Of a stretch of DNA of 64,000 nucleotides, positions 51,120 to 60,868 are shown in pieces (within the stretch, counting starts at the first letter, position 1; each line of letters starts with the position of its first letter). The DNA is from JBBDXS01 sp964418365 (GTDB taxonomy: Bacteria > Chloroflexota > Dehalococcoidia > DSTF01 > RBG-16-68-14). A model generated the notes under the pieces. That model was not told the DNA's origin, searched no databases, and saw only the letters and a program-made list of their open reading frames with translations. Made by a program: the position numbers and the translations under genes. Location of the stretch: NCBI GenBank assembly GCA_964418365.1, contig CAYQLM010000002.1, positions 1-64,000 on the forward strand, read 5' to 3'.

Positions 51120-52259
51120 ACGGATGGTGGGTCAAGGCACGGCGCGTGGACGCTCGCCGAGCTGGGGCTGCGCTACATTGGAGACCGGCGGGATATCACC
51201 TGGGCGTCGCTGCAAGCGTATGATCTCCAGCGCCGCGGCGTTGCCGATCCCGACCGGATTGGAATGTGGGTTGTTAGCCCCGAGGCCCACGAGGTGTGGC
51301 AGGTCGTTGAAGCTCTGCCCCCTGACCAGCGTGCAGGCTTGTGGGGCGAGCCGCCTTCGTCCAGAGACGACATCTTTACCCGCTTCGGGGCTGACCCGGT
51401 CGCACTAACGCTCCTCGCGGGTGAATACCGGCGCGGCATCCTGCTCTGGCAAGAGCAAGCGGAGCGAGCTGAACAACAAGGACAGATCGCCGGCGCCCTC
51501 GACGCCTGGGCTAACCTGGCCCGCTGCCACACCGCCCTGGGGGACTTCGCGGCAGCACGGGCGGCGTACCGGCAGGGAAGAGCGCTCGCTGCGCGGTTGC
51601 CACAAGGGTCAACTGCCCCGCTCCTGCTATGGTCTCCGAGGTACGATCGGAGGCTGGCCGTCGATGAGGGCTGGCGGGAGTTCCTGGAAGATACCCGGGC
51701 CTTCCTGGAGCGGCCGCTCGCTGAAGTCCGGGTTGGCCCCGTTCGCGCAGCCGCTGCCCTCGCAAGCGCGAGGTTGGGCCGGGCGGAGGAGGCGCTGCAC
51801 TGGCTCGGCACTCTGATCGCCGGGTTTGAGCGGGGGAGGCCGTCCTGGACGGCCTACACGCAGGTCGCCTGTGACGCCGCAGCGACCCTCTGGCAACTGG
51901 AGCGAACCGACCATATCGAGGTCATCGAGCGCAACCTGCGGGAGAAGGTAATCGCTCCGGACTTCCGCTATCTGATGCGGGACGGACGCACCGCGCTGGC
52001 GCGCCTGTGCGCGCTACAGGGCCGCTACGACGAGGCGAGCCGCTGGTTCGCGGAGGCGCGCACGGTGCTCGAAGGAGACGGCGCGCGTCCGCTCCGCGCC
52101 ATCGTCGACTACGACGAGGCGCTGATGTACGTCCGCCGCGCCGCGCCCGGCGACAAGGAGCGCGCCGCGCCGCTGCTCGATGCTGCGCTGCGCCAGTTTC
52201 GCGAGATCGGCATGACAGGCTGGGTCCGCAGGGCGGAAGAGTTGGCGCAGCACTCGTAG
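51120..52259 (+). pseudogene. Cyclase/AAA/TPR regulator, copy 1, 3' part
   Basis: From about 51120 the sequence matches 54580-55722 of the intact copy: LAELGLRYIGDRRDITWASL against LAGPGLRYAGERRDATWAWL, then PEAHEVWQVVEALPPDQRAG, AGALDAWANLARCHTALGDF and WQLERTDHIEVIERNLREKV. It holds the helical TPR-like C-terminal third. The open frame continues upstream of 51120 but that part is unrelated insertion DNA. It has no cyclase or ATPase part, so on its own it is unlikely to function. Confidence 0.85.
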
Positions 52260-52280
52260 GGACAGATCTTTAGCTCTGTC

Positions 52281-52350
52281 CGGACACTCGCTCGTCTCCG
52301 GCGGCCTCATGCTCCTCACCGAGGCCGCCTGGCGCGAGGAAGACCAGCGC
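52281..52350. repeat. Duplication flank, copy 2
   Basis: Repeats 43721-43790 from the 3' end of the unknown gene at 42684, out of its coding context. It shows the tandem duplication began inside that gene. Confidence 0.85.
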
Positions 52351-52409
52351 GCGTAATCGTGGTCTGGTATTCTCGGCGCTGGCATGGCTGGCGAGGCCAG
52401 CGGGGCCGC

Positions 52410-52434
52410 GGCGGAGTGCTATAATCGCTCCGCC
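52410..52434 (+). promoter_or_regulatory. Promoter with palindrome around the -10 box, cyclase copy 2
   Basis: GGCGGAG (52410-52416) and CTCCGCC (52428-52434) flank TATAAT (52420-52425). Same as 43870-43894. Confidence 0.6.
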
Positions 52435-55400
52435 ATGAGCACCGAGGGAAGCGCTACGACGACGACCATCCTCTTCACCGACTTGGTGAACTCCACAGGG
52501 CTGCTGCAGCGCGCCGGCGACGAGCGCGCGCAGCGTATCGTACAAGGGCACCACAAGCTGCTGCAGGACGCCGTGGCGGCCAACGCCGGGCGGGCCGTGA
52601 AGTGGGAAGGCGATGGCCTCATGGCCGCCTTCTTCTCTTCGGCCGACGCCGTGCGCTGCGCGATCGCCATCCAACAGGGCGGCCGCCGTCCGATCGCTGG
52701 TGAACGCCTAGAAGTGCGGGTCGGCCTAAACGTCGGTGAGGCGCTTCATTGGGAGCAGGACGACTACTTCGGGACGCCCGTGGTAATCGCAGAACGGTTG
52801 TGCAAGCGGGGACAGTCGGGTCAGATTCTCTGTAGCGCGCTCGTGGCCGGCCTCCTGGCGGGTCGCCAAGCGTTCCGCTTCCGCGAGCTGGGCGAGCTGG
52901 AGCTCAAGGGCATCGAGGAGCCGGTCGACGCCTGCGAGGTCCTGTATGAGGAGGACCAGCCGAGAGCGTTCCTCACCCACACGCCGTTCGTCGGGCGGGC
53001 CGAGGAGGTCGCCAGGCTCCACCAGCGACTCGCAGAGGCGCGCGCTGGCCGGGGCGGGCTGGTCATGCTCGTCGGCGAGCCGGGCATCGGCAAGACGCGG
53101 ACGGCGGAAGAGTTCTGCGAGGCAGCTCGACAAGACGGCGCCGCCGTCGCCTGGGGGCGCTGCTACGAAGGCGAGTGGGCGCCCCCCTACGGCCCGTTCG
53201 TTGAAGCGATCGAGGACCACGCGCACAGCGCCGGCCCCGACCAGTTGCGTGAGGACTTAGGGTATGGCGCCGGGCCCATCGCCCGTCTCGTGCCAGCCAT
53301 CAGGGAGCGCCTGCCGGACATCCCGGAGCCCGTCGCGATTCAGAGAGACGAGGAGCGCTTCCGCCAGCTCGACGCCGCCTCGCCGTATGGCATCGCGGCG
53401 CCGCTTCAAACGGACGAGGAGCGCTTCCGCCTGCTCGACGCCGTCTCTCAGTTCTTCATCGCGGCGTCCCAGCGCGCGCCCGTCGTGCTGGTGCTGGACG
53501 ACCTGCACTGGGCGGACAAGGGAACGGTGGCCATGCTCCGGCACGTTGCCCGCTTCGCTCCACGCCAGCGCATCCTGCTCCTGGGCGCGTACCGGGACGT
53601 GGAGCTCGACCGCCAGCACCCACTCGCCGAAGCCCTGGTCGGGCTGCATCGCGAGACGAACTACGAGCGCATCCTGCTCAAGGGGCTCGACGTGGGAGAG
53701 GTGAGCGAGCTGCTGAACACCATCGCGGAGCAGGACATGCCCCACGGGCTCGTCGCTGCCATCAGCCGAGAGACCGACGGGAACCCGTTCTTCATCCGCG
53801 AAGTGCTGCTGCACCTGGTGGAGACCGGTGCGCTCTATCAGCGCGAGGGCCGCTGGAGAAGCGACGCCAGGATCGAGGAGCTGGGCATACCGGAGGGGGT
53901 GCGTCAGGTCGTCGGCCGGCGCCTCTCACATCTCTCCACGAACGCGAACCGCCTGCTCACTGCTGCGTCGGCGTTCAGCGGGGCGTTCCGCTTCGATGTC
54001 GCCGCGGGCGTCGCGGGCCTCGATGAGACGGCGGCGCTCGACGCGGTGGACGAGGCGCTGGCGGCGCAACTGCTACGGCCGGCGGGCGAGCCGGATGCGT
54101 GCGACTTCACCCACGCCCTCATCCGGCACACGCTGTACAGCGAGCTGAGCCCGCCCCGCCAGGTGCGACTTCACCGCCAGATTGCAGAGACGATGGAGCA
54201 GGTGTACAGCGACCCTTCCACGGGCTCAGGACGAAGCCAGCTCATACAGCACGCGGCGGAGCTCGCCTACCAGTACCACCGCAGCTTCACCCTCCCAGGC
54301 GCGGAACGCGGCGTCGGCCACGCCATCGCCGCGGCCGACCGCGCGGAGGCGGCCTTCGCCCACGACGAGACGGTGACGTTCTTGCGCATGGCACTGGAGC
54401 TGCTGCCGGAGGAGGACGCTCGGCGTCCGCGCCTCCTCGGCCGCCAAGCACTGGCCCTCGCCTGGGCGCTCGAGTTCGACGAGGCGTTGGCGGCGGCGCG
54501 GCAGGCGGGCGACTTGATCGCAGAGGTGGAGGGTGCGGACGCCGCGGCCGACTACCTGGCCGAAGCGGTACGCACGATGCGGATGGCTGGATCCTTGCCC
54601 GGCGCCCGGGCGCTCGCCGGGCCGGGGCTGCGCTACGCCGGCGAGCGGCGCGACGCCACCTGGGCGTGGCTGCAAGCGTATGATCTCGGGCGCCGCCGCA
54701 TCGACGATCCCGACCAGACAGGAATGTTCGTTGCTGGGCCCGAGGACCACGAGCTGTGGCGGGTCCTTGAAGAGCTACCCCCTGACCAGCGTGCAGGCTT
54801 AACCGGCCGGCCGCCTTCGTCCAGAGGCGACGTCTTGGCCCGCTTCGCGGATGATCCGTTCCAACTGACGTTCCACGCTGGCGAATACCGCCGCGGCCTC
54901 CCGCTCTGGCAAGAGCAAGCGAAGCGAACTGAACAACAAGGACGGATCGCCGGCGCCCTCGACGCCTGGGCCAACCTCGCCCGCTGCCACACCGCCCTGG
55001 GGGCCTTTGCGGCAGCACGGGAGGCGTACCGGCAGGGAAGGGCGCTCGCTGCGCGGTTGCCACAAGGGTCAGCTGTCCCGCTCCTGCTCGCGGCTCCGAG
55101 GAGCGAATGGCGGCTGGCCTCCGATGAGGGCTGGCAGGAGCTCCTGGCAGACACCCGGGCCTTCCTGGAGCGGCCGCCCGCTGAAGTCCCAACTGCGCTT
55201 GGCAGCTTTCGCGCAGCCGCTGCCCTCGCGAACGCCAGGTTGGGCCCGACGGAGGAGGCGCTGCACTGGCTCGGCACCCTGATCGCCGGGCTTGAGCGGG
55301 CGTCGGGCTGGTCGGGCAACTACGTAGCCATCGCCTGTGACGCCGCAGCGACCCTCTGGCAACTGGAGCGAACAGACCATATCGAGGTCATCGAGCGCAA

Positions 55401-55722
55401 CCTGCGGGAAAAGGTGGTCGCCCCTGACTTTCGCCACCCGATGCGGGACGGGCGGCTGGCGTTGGCCCAGCTCTGCGCGCTCCAGGAGCGCTTCGACGAG
55501 GCGGTCGAGTGGTTCCAGAAAGCGCGCGACGTGCTGGACGAGCAGGGCGCGCGCCCGCTACGCGCGATCGTCGACTTCGACGAGGCGCTGATGTACGTCC
55601 GCCGCGCCGCGCCCGGCGACACGGAGCGCGCCGCGCCGCTGCTCGATGCGGCGGTGCGCCAGTTCCGTGAGATCGGCATGACCGGCTGGGTGCGCCGGGC
55701 GGAAACGCTCTCGCCTCCGTAG
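52435..55722 (+). CDS. Class III nucleotidyl cyclase / AAA ATPase / TPR regulator, intact copy
   Basis: 1095 residues from ATG 52435. Residues 1-180 are a class III cyclase domain with both metal aspartates (ILFTDLVNSTGLL, KWEGDGLMAAFF) and VRVGLNVGEALHW. Residues about 185-480 are an AAA ATPase: VGRAEEVARLHQRL, Walker A VGEPGIGKTRTAEEFC, Walker B VLVLDDLHWADKGT. The remainder is helical, TPR-like. Relative to copy 1 it has a 22-residue internal duplication (DEERFR(Q/L)LDA, 53347 and 53413, 66 bases apart) and a repeat-derived SDPSTGSGRS insert at about residue 595. It may make cAMP or cGMP in response to a bound partner. Confidence 0.88.
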   Translation: MSTEGSATTTTILFTDLVNSTGLLQRAGDERAQRIVQGHHKLLQDAVAANAGRAVKWEGDGLMAAFFSSADAVRCAIAIQQGGRRPIAGERLEVRVGLNVGEALHWEQDDYFGTPVVIAERLCKRGQSGQILCSALVAGLLAGRQAFRFRELGELELKGIEEPVDACEVLYEEDQPRAFLTHTPFVGRAEEVARLHQRLAEARAGRGGLVMLVGEPGIGKTRTAEEFCEAARQDGAAVAWGRCYEGEWAPPYGPFVEAIEDHAHSAGPDQLREDLGYGAGPIARLVPAIRERLPDIPEPVAIQRDEERFRQLDAASPYGIAAPLQTDEERFRLLDAVSQFFIAASQRAPVVLVLDDLHWADKGTVAMLRHVARFAPRQRILLLGAYRDVELDRQHPLAEALVGLHRETNYERILLKGLDVGEVSELLNTIAEQDMPHGLVAAISRETDGNPFFIREVLLHLVETGALYQREGRWRSDARIEELGIPEGVRQVVGRRLSHLSTNANRLLTAASAFSGAFRFDVAAGVAGLDETAALDAVDEALAAQLLRPAGEPDACDFTHALIRHTLYSELSPPRQVRLHRQIAETMEQVYSDPSTGSGRSQLIQHAAELAYQYHRSFTLPGAERGVGHAIAAADRAEAAFAHDETVTFLRMALELLPEEDARRPRLLGRQALALAWALEFDEALAAARQAGDLIAEVEGADAAADYLAEAVRTMRMAGSLPGARALAGPGLRYAGERRDATWAWLQAYDLGRRRIDDPDQTGMFVAGPEDHELWRVLEELPPDQRAGLTGRPPSSRGDVLARFADDPFQLTFHAGEYRRGLPLWQEQAKRTEQQGRIAGALDAWANLARCHTALGAFAAAREAYRQGRALAARLPQGSAVPLLLAAPRSEWRLASDEGWQELLADTRAFLERPPAEVPTALGSFRAAAALANARLGPTEEALHWLGTLIAGLERASGWSGNYVAIACDAAATLWQLERTDHIEVIERNLREKVVAPDFRHPMRDGRLALAQLCALQERFDEAVEWFQKARDVLDEQGARPLRAIVDFDEALMYVRRAAPGDTERAAPLLDAAVRQFREIGMTGWVRRAETLSPP

Positions 55723-55928
55723 AGCGCTGGGAACCCTGCGACATGAACCCCGCAACTTCCTAGAGTGTCATCCTGAGGGGCGCGGGGTAGAGGTACTGGG
55801 GCGGGGAGCCCGAAGGATCTCGCGTACCGAAAGCAGATCTACTTCGTCCGCTCCTCTCCCGAACAATCTGCTATCCTGGCCTCCGTCGTGGCAGGACGCC
55901 CTTCCGCCGTAGCTCTCCCCCTACAATC

Positions 55929-57617
55929 ATGACGGCGATCTCGCGCGCGCTCGTGGCGGTCTCCGAGAGCGTCCGCGTCTGGCCGCGCTGGCTCACCGTC
56001 TCGATCGTCATCGGCGTGTTCGTCCTCATCTTCGGCCTGCCTACGATCGTCATCCCGCTCGCCACCGATCAGGTGCTCTTCGCGATCGGCGCGCGCACGG
56101 TCATCGAAGGCCAACAGCTCTATCGCGATTTCTGGGACATCAAGCCGCCGCTGATCTACCTGCTCTACGCCGTGCCCCTCTCGATCGCCGGCGTGCACAT
56201 GGAGGCGGTGCGCGTCTTCGATCTGCTGAACACCGCGCTCGCCATGGCGGCCACGTATCTCCTCGCCCGACGCTTCTTCGGCGAACGCGCCGGACTGCTC
56301 GCCGCGGTCTTCTACGGCTTCACGTACCTCGCCTGGTCGCCGAACGACGCGCTCGGCGAGACCGAGAGCTTCATGGCCGCGCCGCTCGCGTTCGCCTTCT
56401 GGCTCTACCTCCCCGACGATGCCCGCCGCGACGCGCCGCTGCGCGCCGTCGCCGCCGGCCTGCTGATCGGCATTGCGTTCGCGCTGAAGACGCCGGCGGT
56501 GCTCTTCCTGCTCGGCCTGCCCATCGCGGAGCTCGCGCTTCGCCCGCGCGTGCAGTGGCGCCGCGAAGGCATCGCTGGGCGGCTCGCGCTCGCGGCGCTC
56601 GGCTTCCTCGCGGTGCAGGCCGCGCTCGCTGCCTATCTCGCGACCGCGGGAGCACTGCACGACTTCATCGACATCCAGCGCCACTACACGCTGCACTACA
56701 ACGCGTATCGATTCGCGCCCGGCGGCCACTCTCACGAGCGCTTCCTGCTCGACGCGACGGGCATCTGGCTCAAGGACGCCGCGTTCCTCACCGTTCCCGC
56801 CTTCGCGGGGCTGCTCGCTGCGTTCTTGCGCTCGCGACATGCGCGCGGCGTCGCGCTGCTCGGGCTGCTTGCGCTGCTCGGTGTCGTCAGCATCTGGTGG
56901 CAAGGGAAGATGTTCCAGTACCACTGGCTCGTCGTCATCCCGATGCTGGCCGCGCTCGCCGGCTTCGCGCTCGACGAAGCCATCGCCGTGTTCGCGCGTC
57001 TGCCAAGACAGCAGGCGTTTGGCGCGCTCGCGCTCCTTGCGATCGGTCTGCTCGCGCTCGCCGAACAGCCGCTCACCAACACGTACGACGAGTACCGGAC
57101 CTTGATCCGCTACGCCGGCGGCTCGTTCACGCGGCGTCAGGTCGAGGCGAACTACTATCCGCTGTACGTCAGCAACCACCAGGTCGTCGATTACCTGCGC
57201 GCGCACAGCGCCGCCGGCGACCGCGTCTACGTCTGGGGCTTCTGGCCGCAAGTCGACTTCTGGTTCGGCCACTCCTTCGATCGCTTCGTCTTCAACTCCG
57301 GCCTCCGCGCGACGTGGTCGCCGCAGTCCTGGCGCGCTGAGCTCGTCCGCGACCTGCGCGCGTCCGCCTCAGGCGGACCGCGCTATATCGCGATCGGCCA
57401 GGGCGATATGCAGCCGTGGCTCGTCGGCACGTCGCAGACCTCGCAGCAGGCGCTCGATAACTTCCCGCAGCTCGCCGCGATCCTCGCTGCGGACTACCGC
57501 CCCGTGCTCGATGCCGGCGTCATGGTCCTCTACGAACGCCAGCCGGCGGCGGTATGGGCGTGGCCCTTGGCGACTACTCTCATGCCCACCCTCTGTCTCG
57601 TCCAGATACATGGGTGA
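55929..57617 (+). CDS. GT-C glycosyltransferase (ArnT/PMT-like), multi-pass membrane protein
   Basis: 562 residues with about ten helices. In the first outer loop ATDQVLFAIGARTVIEGQQL and YRDFWDIKPPLIYLLYA carry the acidic residues and the KPP motif typical of PMT/ArnT-type enzymes, which use polyprenyl-phosphate sugars. The C-terminal third is a soluble outer domain (VYVWGFWPQVDFWFGHSFDR). It could glycosylate the Thr/Pro-rich surface proteins encoded nearby, using donors made by enzymes like those at 3181 and 11022; this is inference. TGCTATCCT at 55869 may be its -10 region. Confidence 0.78.
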   Translation: MTAISRALVAVSESVRVWPRWLTVSIVIGVFVLIFGLPTIVIPLATDQVLFAIGARTVIEGQQLYRDFWDIKPPLIYLLYAVPLSIAGVHMEAVRVFDLLNTALAMAATYLLARRFFGERAGLLAAVFYGFTYLAWSPNDALGETESFMAAPLAFAFWLYLPDDARRDAPLRAVAAGLLIGIAFALKTPAVLFLLGLPIAELALRPRVQWRREGIAGRLALAALGFLAVQAALAAYLATAGALHDFIDIQRHYTLHYNAYRFAPGGHSHERFLLDATGIWLKDAAFLTVPAFAGLLAAFLRSRHARGVALLGLLALLGVVSIWWQGKMFQYHWLVVIPMLAALAGFALDEAIAVFARLPRQQAFGALALLAIGLLALAEQPLTNTYDEYRTLIRYAGGSFTRRQVEANYYPLYVSNHQVVDYLRAHSAAGDRVYVWGFWPQVDFWFGHSFDRFVFNSGLRATWSPQSWRAELVRDLRASASGGPRYIAIGQGDMQPWLVGTSQTSQQALDNFPQLAAILAADYRPVLDAGVMVLYERQPAAVWAWPLATTLMPTLCLVQIHG

Positions 57618-57658
57618 CACCTAAAATAGCGTCACCCCCACCCTCTGTCTCGATCACA

Positions 57659-57727
57659 GCGGAGCGACGGCGGGGCGCGCTCGAGCTGGGCGGCACAGCG
57701 TGGTACCTGCGGCGGCGGAAGCGCTAG
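57659..57727 (+). pseudogene. Orphan C-terminal tail of a surface protein
   Basis: Reads AERRRGALELGGTAWYLRRR then KR and stop, matching the last residues of the protein at 58021 (ALALGGGAWYVRRRR). No upstream gene remains, so this is a scar of a lost paralogue. Confidence 0.6.
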
Positions 57728-57854
57728 CGCTCGGAAGTCGGGTCAACCCCCGGAAAGCCACCGGATCGCAGTCCCTCTGACGCGCGGCGTGGTGGCGTAG
57801 CAGCCACTTCTAGGCGGAATTGCCTAGAGGCTCGTTTCTTGTTTCTTGACACCC

Positions 57855-57882
57855 TTGACAACTATACGGCGAAGTGTATAAT
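57855..57882 (+). promoter_or_regulatory. Strong sigma70-type promoter
   Basis: TTGACA (57855-57860), a 16-base spacer and TATAAT (57877-57882). A CTGGTGGTCT block begins 8 bases after the -10 box, as in the leader at 59254. Confidence 0.8.
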
Positions 57883-58020
57883 AGCCATGACTGGTGGTCT
57901 AAGTGCTGCCTCTTCCCCCGCTAGTTCAGCGCTGGGCCTTTGCCTTCTGGTTGGCCGGACAGCGGCTGCCCTTCCTTCTGCGGCAGGGACAGCTTTAGCG
58001 AGGATTTAGGGGGGGGACAC

Positions 58021-59112
58021 ATGACTGAGACACGTAAGCACAGTTGGCAATCGTTCAAGCTACGTTCCTGGCAGTTGGCGGCGCTGGGAGTGGCCGTCCT
58101 CATGGCGCTGATGGCGGGCATCGCGAGCGCTGACACGAACACCATCAACTTCGAGACGTACAGCCTCGGCACTGTTGACGGACAGGACGGTTGGGTCAGC
58201 ACCGGGTCCGTTGGCGGTGGCTGTGCAATGTACGACGTAGAGGTCGACAGCAGCTTCGGCTATGGTACGTTTGGTACCAAGAGCCTGCGGATTTCCAATG
58301 CCGCAACGAGCGGCTGCTTTACCGACCAGACCTACTCCAAGTCCCTGGTAGACGAAGCCGGGGAGGCTGCAGCGGTAAACGGCGGCTTCTCGGGTGGGAC
58401 CAGGCAGTCGCACTTCGAAGCTGCGTGGGACTTCGCCTCGACGGTGCCGGGAGCCGAGCAGCCGGGCCTGCAGGTCGTGGCCAGCCCGGACCGCGGCGAC
58501 GGCGCGCGTATGAGCTATATCCGGATGACGGACAAGCCATCCGGTTTGGGAGTCGACTTCATTGACTACCAGTCGGGCGTCAATGTAGTGGGCTGTGGAG
58601 ACAATTTCGTCGAGACCAACGCCGTGAGTGGCCTGGACAGGACCGTGCCCCACACGATCAAGGTGACCATGGACTTCAAGCCCGGTCCGGGTCCGGCCTA
58701 CGCGGACGACGTTAAGGTCTACGTTGACGGCGTGCTCAAGATCAACAAGCGCACAAGTTGGGAGGACTACTTCCGTGAGTGCCAGGACGGCACGACGCGC
58801 ACAGTCGACTCCCTCCTCTTCCGTGTCGCCGGCACGAACGCTCCCGCTACTGCGGGTAACGGCTTTGTGATCGACAACCTGACGCTAACGTCACGTGCGT
58901 CGCAGGCGGGCGACGCCAAGCCGACCAACACGCCCACGGCGACGCCCACGCCCCAGGGGCCCGTGGGCGGCATCTCCCTCGATCCGGGCGTGGGCGGCTC
59001 GTCCGGCAGCGACGCCTGGCTGCTCCTTACGGCGGGCCTCGCAGTCATCACCGCGAGCGCACTTGCCCTCGGTGGTGGTGCGTGGTACGTGCGGAGGCGG
59101 CGCGTGCAGTAG
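58021..59112 (+). CDS. Secreted lectin-like protein with VGGIS tail
   Basis: 363 residues from ATG 58021 (G-rich ribosome site). Signal peptide of about 38 residues ending GIASA. A jelly-roll-like outer domain begins NTINFETYSLGTVDGQDGW and contains FEAAWDFASTVP and DDVKVYVDGVLKINK, as in LamG-type sandwiches. The end is a short Thr/Pro linker, GPVGGISLDPG, a helix (LLLTAGLAVITASALALGG) and AWYVRRRR, so it is held at the cell surface. Ligand unknown. Confidence 0.75.
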   Translation: MTETRKHSWQSFKLRSWQLAALGVAVLMALMAGIASADTNTINFETYSLGTVDGQDGWVSTGSVGGGCAMYDVEVDSSFGYGTFGTKSLRISNAATSGCFTDQTYSKSLVDEAGEAAAVNGGFSGGTRQSHFEAAWDFASTVPGAEQPGLQVVASPDRGDGARMSYIRMTDKPSGLGVDFIDYQSGVNVVGCGDNFVETNAVSGLDRTVPHTIKVTMDFKPGPGPAYADDVKVYVDGVLKINKRTSWEDYFRECQDGTTRTVDSLLFRVAGTNAPATAGNGFVIDNLTLTSRASQAGDAKPTNTPTATPTPQGPVGGISLDPGVGGSSGSDAWLLLTAGLAVITASALALGGGAWYVRRRRVQ

Positions 59113-59151
59113 AGCCTCGCGTCCACGCGGACTAATCGAGATCTGACAACA

Positions 59152-59188
59152 GGGCTGCGCGCCTACAAGAGGGGGTAGGCGCAGCCCT
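59152..59188 (+). terminator. Probable terminator
   Basis: GGGCTGCGC...CCTAC pairs with GTAGG-CGCAGCCC around AAGAGGG, with a 2-base bulge and then TCTG. No strong T-run follows. Confidence 0.5.
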
Positions 59189-59250
59189 CTGCCATCCGGA
59201 TGGCTCAACGGAGGTTCTGGCGTTGGCGCACCCACACGCCAGCGCGAGTG

Positions 59251-59277
59251 TGCTATACTAGCCGACGCTGGTGGTCC
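59251..59277 (+). promoter_or_regulatory. Extended -10 promoter and leader block
   Basis: TGC-TATACT (59251-59259) without a good -35, then CTGGTGGTCC starting 8 bases later (59268-59277). The spacing is the same as at 57877-57900. Confidence 0.6.
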
Positions 59278-59328
59278 GCCGCCCATCGCCTACGCCCCGC
59301 TAGTTCCGTCAGGGGAGGACGACACCTC

Positions 59329-59958
59329 ATGCGATTGTTCGTTCGCGCCGCCGTGTTGTTGCTCGCGCTTGGAGTGCTCACCATCCTCTCGCCCGGCGCC
59401 TCGCGCGCTTCGACCACGACCGTACCCATGGGCGCGAACACTATCTACGGCCCGTTCTGGTACTGCGACTCCGCCCACAGCGGCGTCGTCTGCACGACGA
59501 CGATCACCGTTGGCGATTCCGTGACCTGGCAGAACAACACCATCGCCGCCCACACTGTCACCGAGTGCGACGGCTACTGCGGCCCGCCGTACCCGCCGCT
59601 TCCCATCTGGGACTCCGGCCTCATCTCGGCCAGCGGGTCGTACACGCGGCAGTTCAACGTGGTCGGTACGTTCAACTACCAGTGCGATGTGCATCCCACC
59701 GAAATGAAGGGCCAGATCGTCGTGCTCGCTGTCGGCCCGACGGCGACGCCGTCGCCCACGTCGCACACACCGCTGCCGCCCACGCCGACGTTCACGCCGG
59801 GGCCGGTCGGTGGAGTGTCGATCGATCCGGCGCTGCCGGCTGGCGGCAACGCGAGCTTGCACCTTGTGATCGAGCTGCTCGCCGGCGCGACCGCCTTCGC
59901 AATGACCATCGCGGGCGCCGCCTGGGCGCGCCGGCGCTGGCCCAGCCGGTCGACGTAA
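59329..59958 (+). CDS. Surface-anchored plastocyanin-like protein with VGGVS tail
   Basis: 209 residues from ATG 59329. Signal peptide MRLFVRAAVLLLALGVLTIL. The blue-copper domain has DSVTWQNNTIAAHTVTECD (first His) and FNYQCDVHPTEMKGQIVVL (Cys, His, Met), so all four usual ligands are present. A Thr/Pro linker, GPVGGVSIDP, a helix (IELLAGATAFAMTIAGAAW) and ARRRW follow. It probably carries electrons outside the membrane; the bc operon product at 15550 ends in a similar domain. Confidence 0.85.
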   Translation: MRLFVRAAVLLLALGVLTILSPGASRASTTTVPMGANTIYGPFWYCDSAHSGVVCTTTITVGDSVTWQNNTIAAHTVTECDGYCGPPYPPLPIWDSGLISASGSYTRQFNVVGTFNYQCDVHPTEMKGQIVVLAVGPTATPSPTSHTPLPPTPTFTPGPVGGVSIDPALPAGGNASLHLVIELLAGATAFAMTIAGAAWARRRWPSRST

Positions 59959-59959
59959 G

Positions 59960-60778
59960 ATGATCCGCAAGGCAGCGCTGCCGGCCCTCGCCGTCGTCGG
60001 GCTGACAGCCGCCGCGCTCGCCATCGTCCTCTTCGTCACCCGCGGCTCATCGACCGAGCCGCTCGCGTCGCACACGGCGGCCATCGTCGACCAGCTCGGC
60101 TTCACCGCGCCCGCCCCGGCGTTCGTCGCGGAGGCGACGCGGGCGCTGGAGCAGGCCGGCTACACGGTCGACTACTTCCCGAGCGAGCAGGTCACGGTCG
60201 ACTTCTATCGCGAGCTGCCCGCGCGCGGCTACGGCCTGGTCATCGTGCGCGCGCACTCAGGCTTCGCGGCGAAAGATGCGTCAACACTGGCAGCCGAACT
60301 CGCGAGCCGGGAGGGCGATACGTTCCTCTTCTCTTCGGAGCCCTACAGCGAGGACAAGTACACGCAGGAGCAGATCGACCAGCGGCTCGGCGTGGCGGCC
60401 TATCTTGACCCCACCGGCGTTCCGGGCGACCCCGAGGCGCTCCTGGCGGCGTTCAACAGTGCGCCGAGGTACTTTGGCATCAAGCCCAGCTTCATCCAGT
60501 CCTCCACGCACGGCCGGTTCGAACGCGCCACCGTCATCCTCATGGGGTGCTACGGGCTCTCCTCCAATGCCTTGGCGAAGGCGTTCGTAAAGAAGGGGGC
60601 GCAGGCCGTCGTCGGCTGGGACGACCTGGTCTCAGCGGGTCACACGGACACCACGACCGAACGCCTGCTCACACACCTCCTCGCCGACAACCTCCCCGTC
60701 GATGCCGCCGTCGCGCAGACCGCGGCGGAGTCCGGCCCCGACCCGACGTATGGCGGCAAGCTCACGCTATACCGCTGA
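59960..60778 (+). CDS. Membrane-anchored protein with possible caspase-type fold
   Basis: 272 residues, starting 1 base after the previous stop. An N-terminal helix (LPALAVVGLTAAALAIVLFV) is followed by an alpha/beta domain. YGLVIVRAHSGF offers a His after one strand and ATVILMGCYGLSSNALAKAF a Cys after a later one, the order seen in CHAT/caspase-fold peptidases. AVVGWDDLVSAGHTDTTTE follows. No closer family is recognised and the activity is unproven. It may act on, or with, the copper protein cotranscribed ahead of it. Confidence 0.5.
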   Translation: MIRKAALPALAVVGLTAAALAIVLFVTRGSSTEPLASHTAAIVDQLGFTAPAPAFVAEATRALEQAGYTVDYFPSEQVTVDFYRELPARGYGLVIVRAHSGFAAKDASTLAAELASREGDTFLFSSEPYSEDKYTQEQIDQRLGVAAYLDPTGVPGDPEALLAAFNSAPRYFGIKPSFIQSSTHGRFERATVILMGCYGLSSNALAKAFVKKGAQAVVGWDDLVSAGHTDTTTERLLTHLLADNLPVDAAVAQTAAESGPDPTYGGKLTLYR

Positions 60779-60868
60779 TCTCGTTGCTTCCACGCCGACG
60801 CAAGCGTAGGGGAGCCTTTCAGGGCTCCCGCTGCCACCCGGGCTAGGCCAGACCTCCGATCGCCATCA

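Larger units (their letters stand above)
57618..58020. other. Intergenic region: repeat, tail fragment, promoter and leader
   Basis: Holds a GGGTGAC / GTCACCC inverted repeat (57611-57636), a repeated CCCACCCTCTGTCTCG (57589 and 57634), an orphan protein-tail fragment (57659-57727), the promoter at 57855-57882 and a leader of about 130 bases up to the gene at 58021. Confidence 0.6.
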
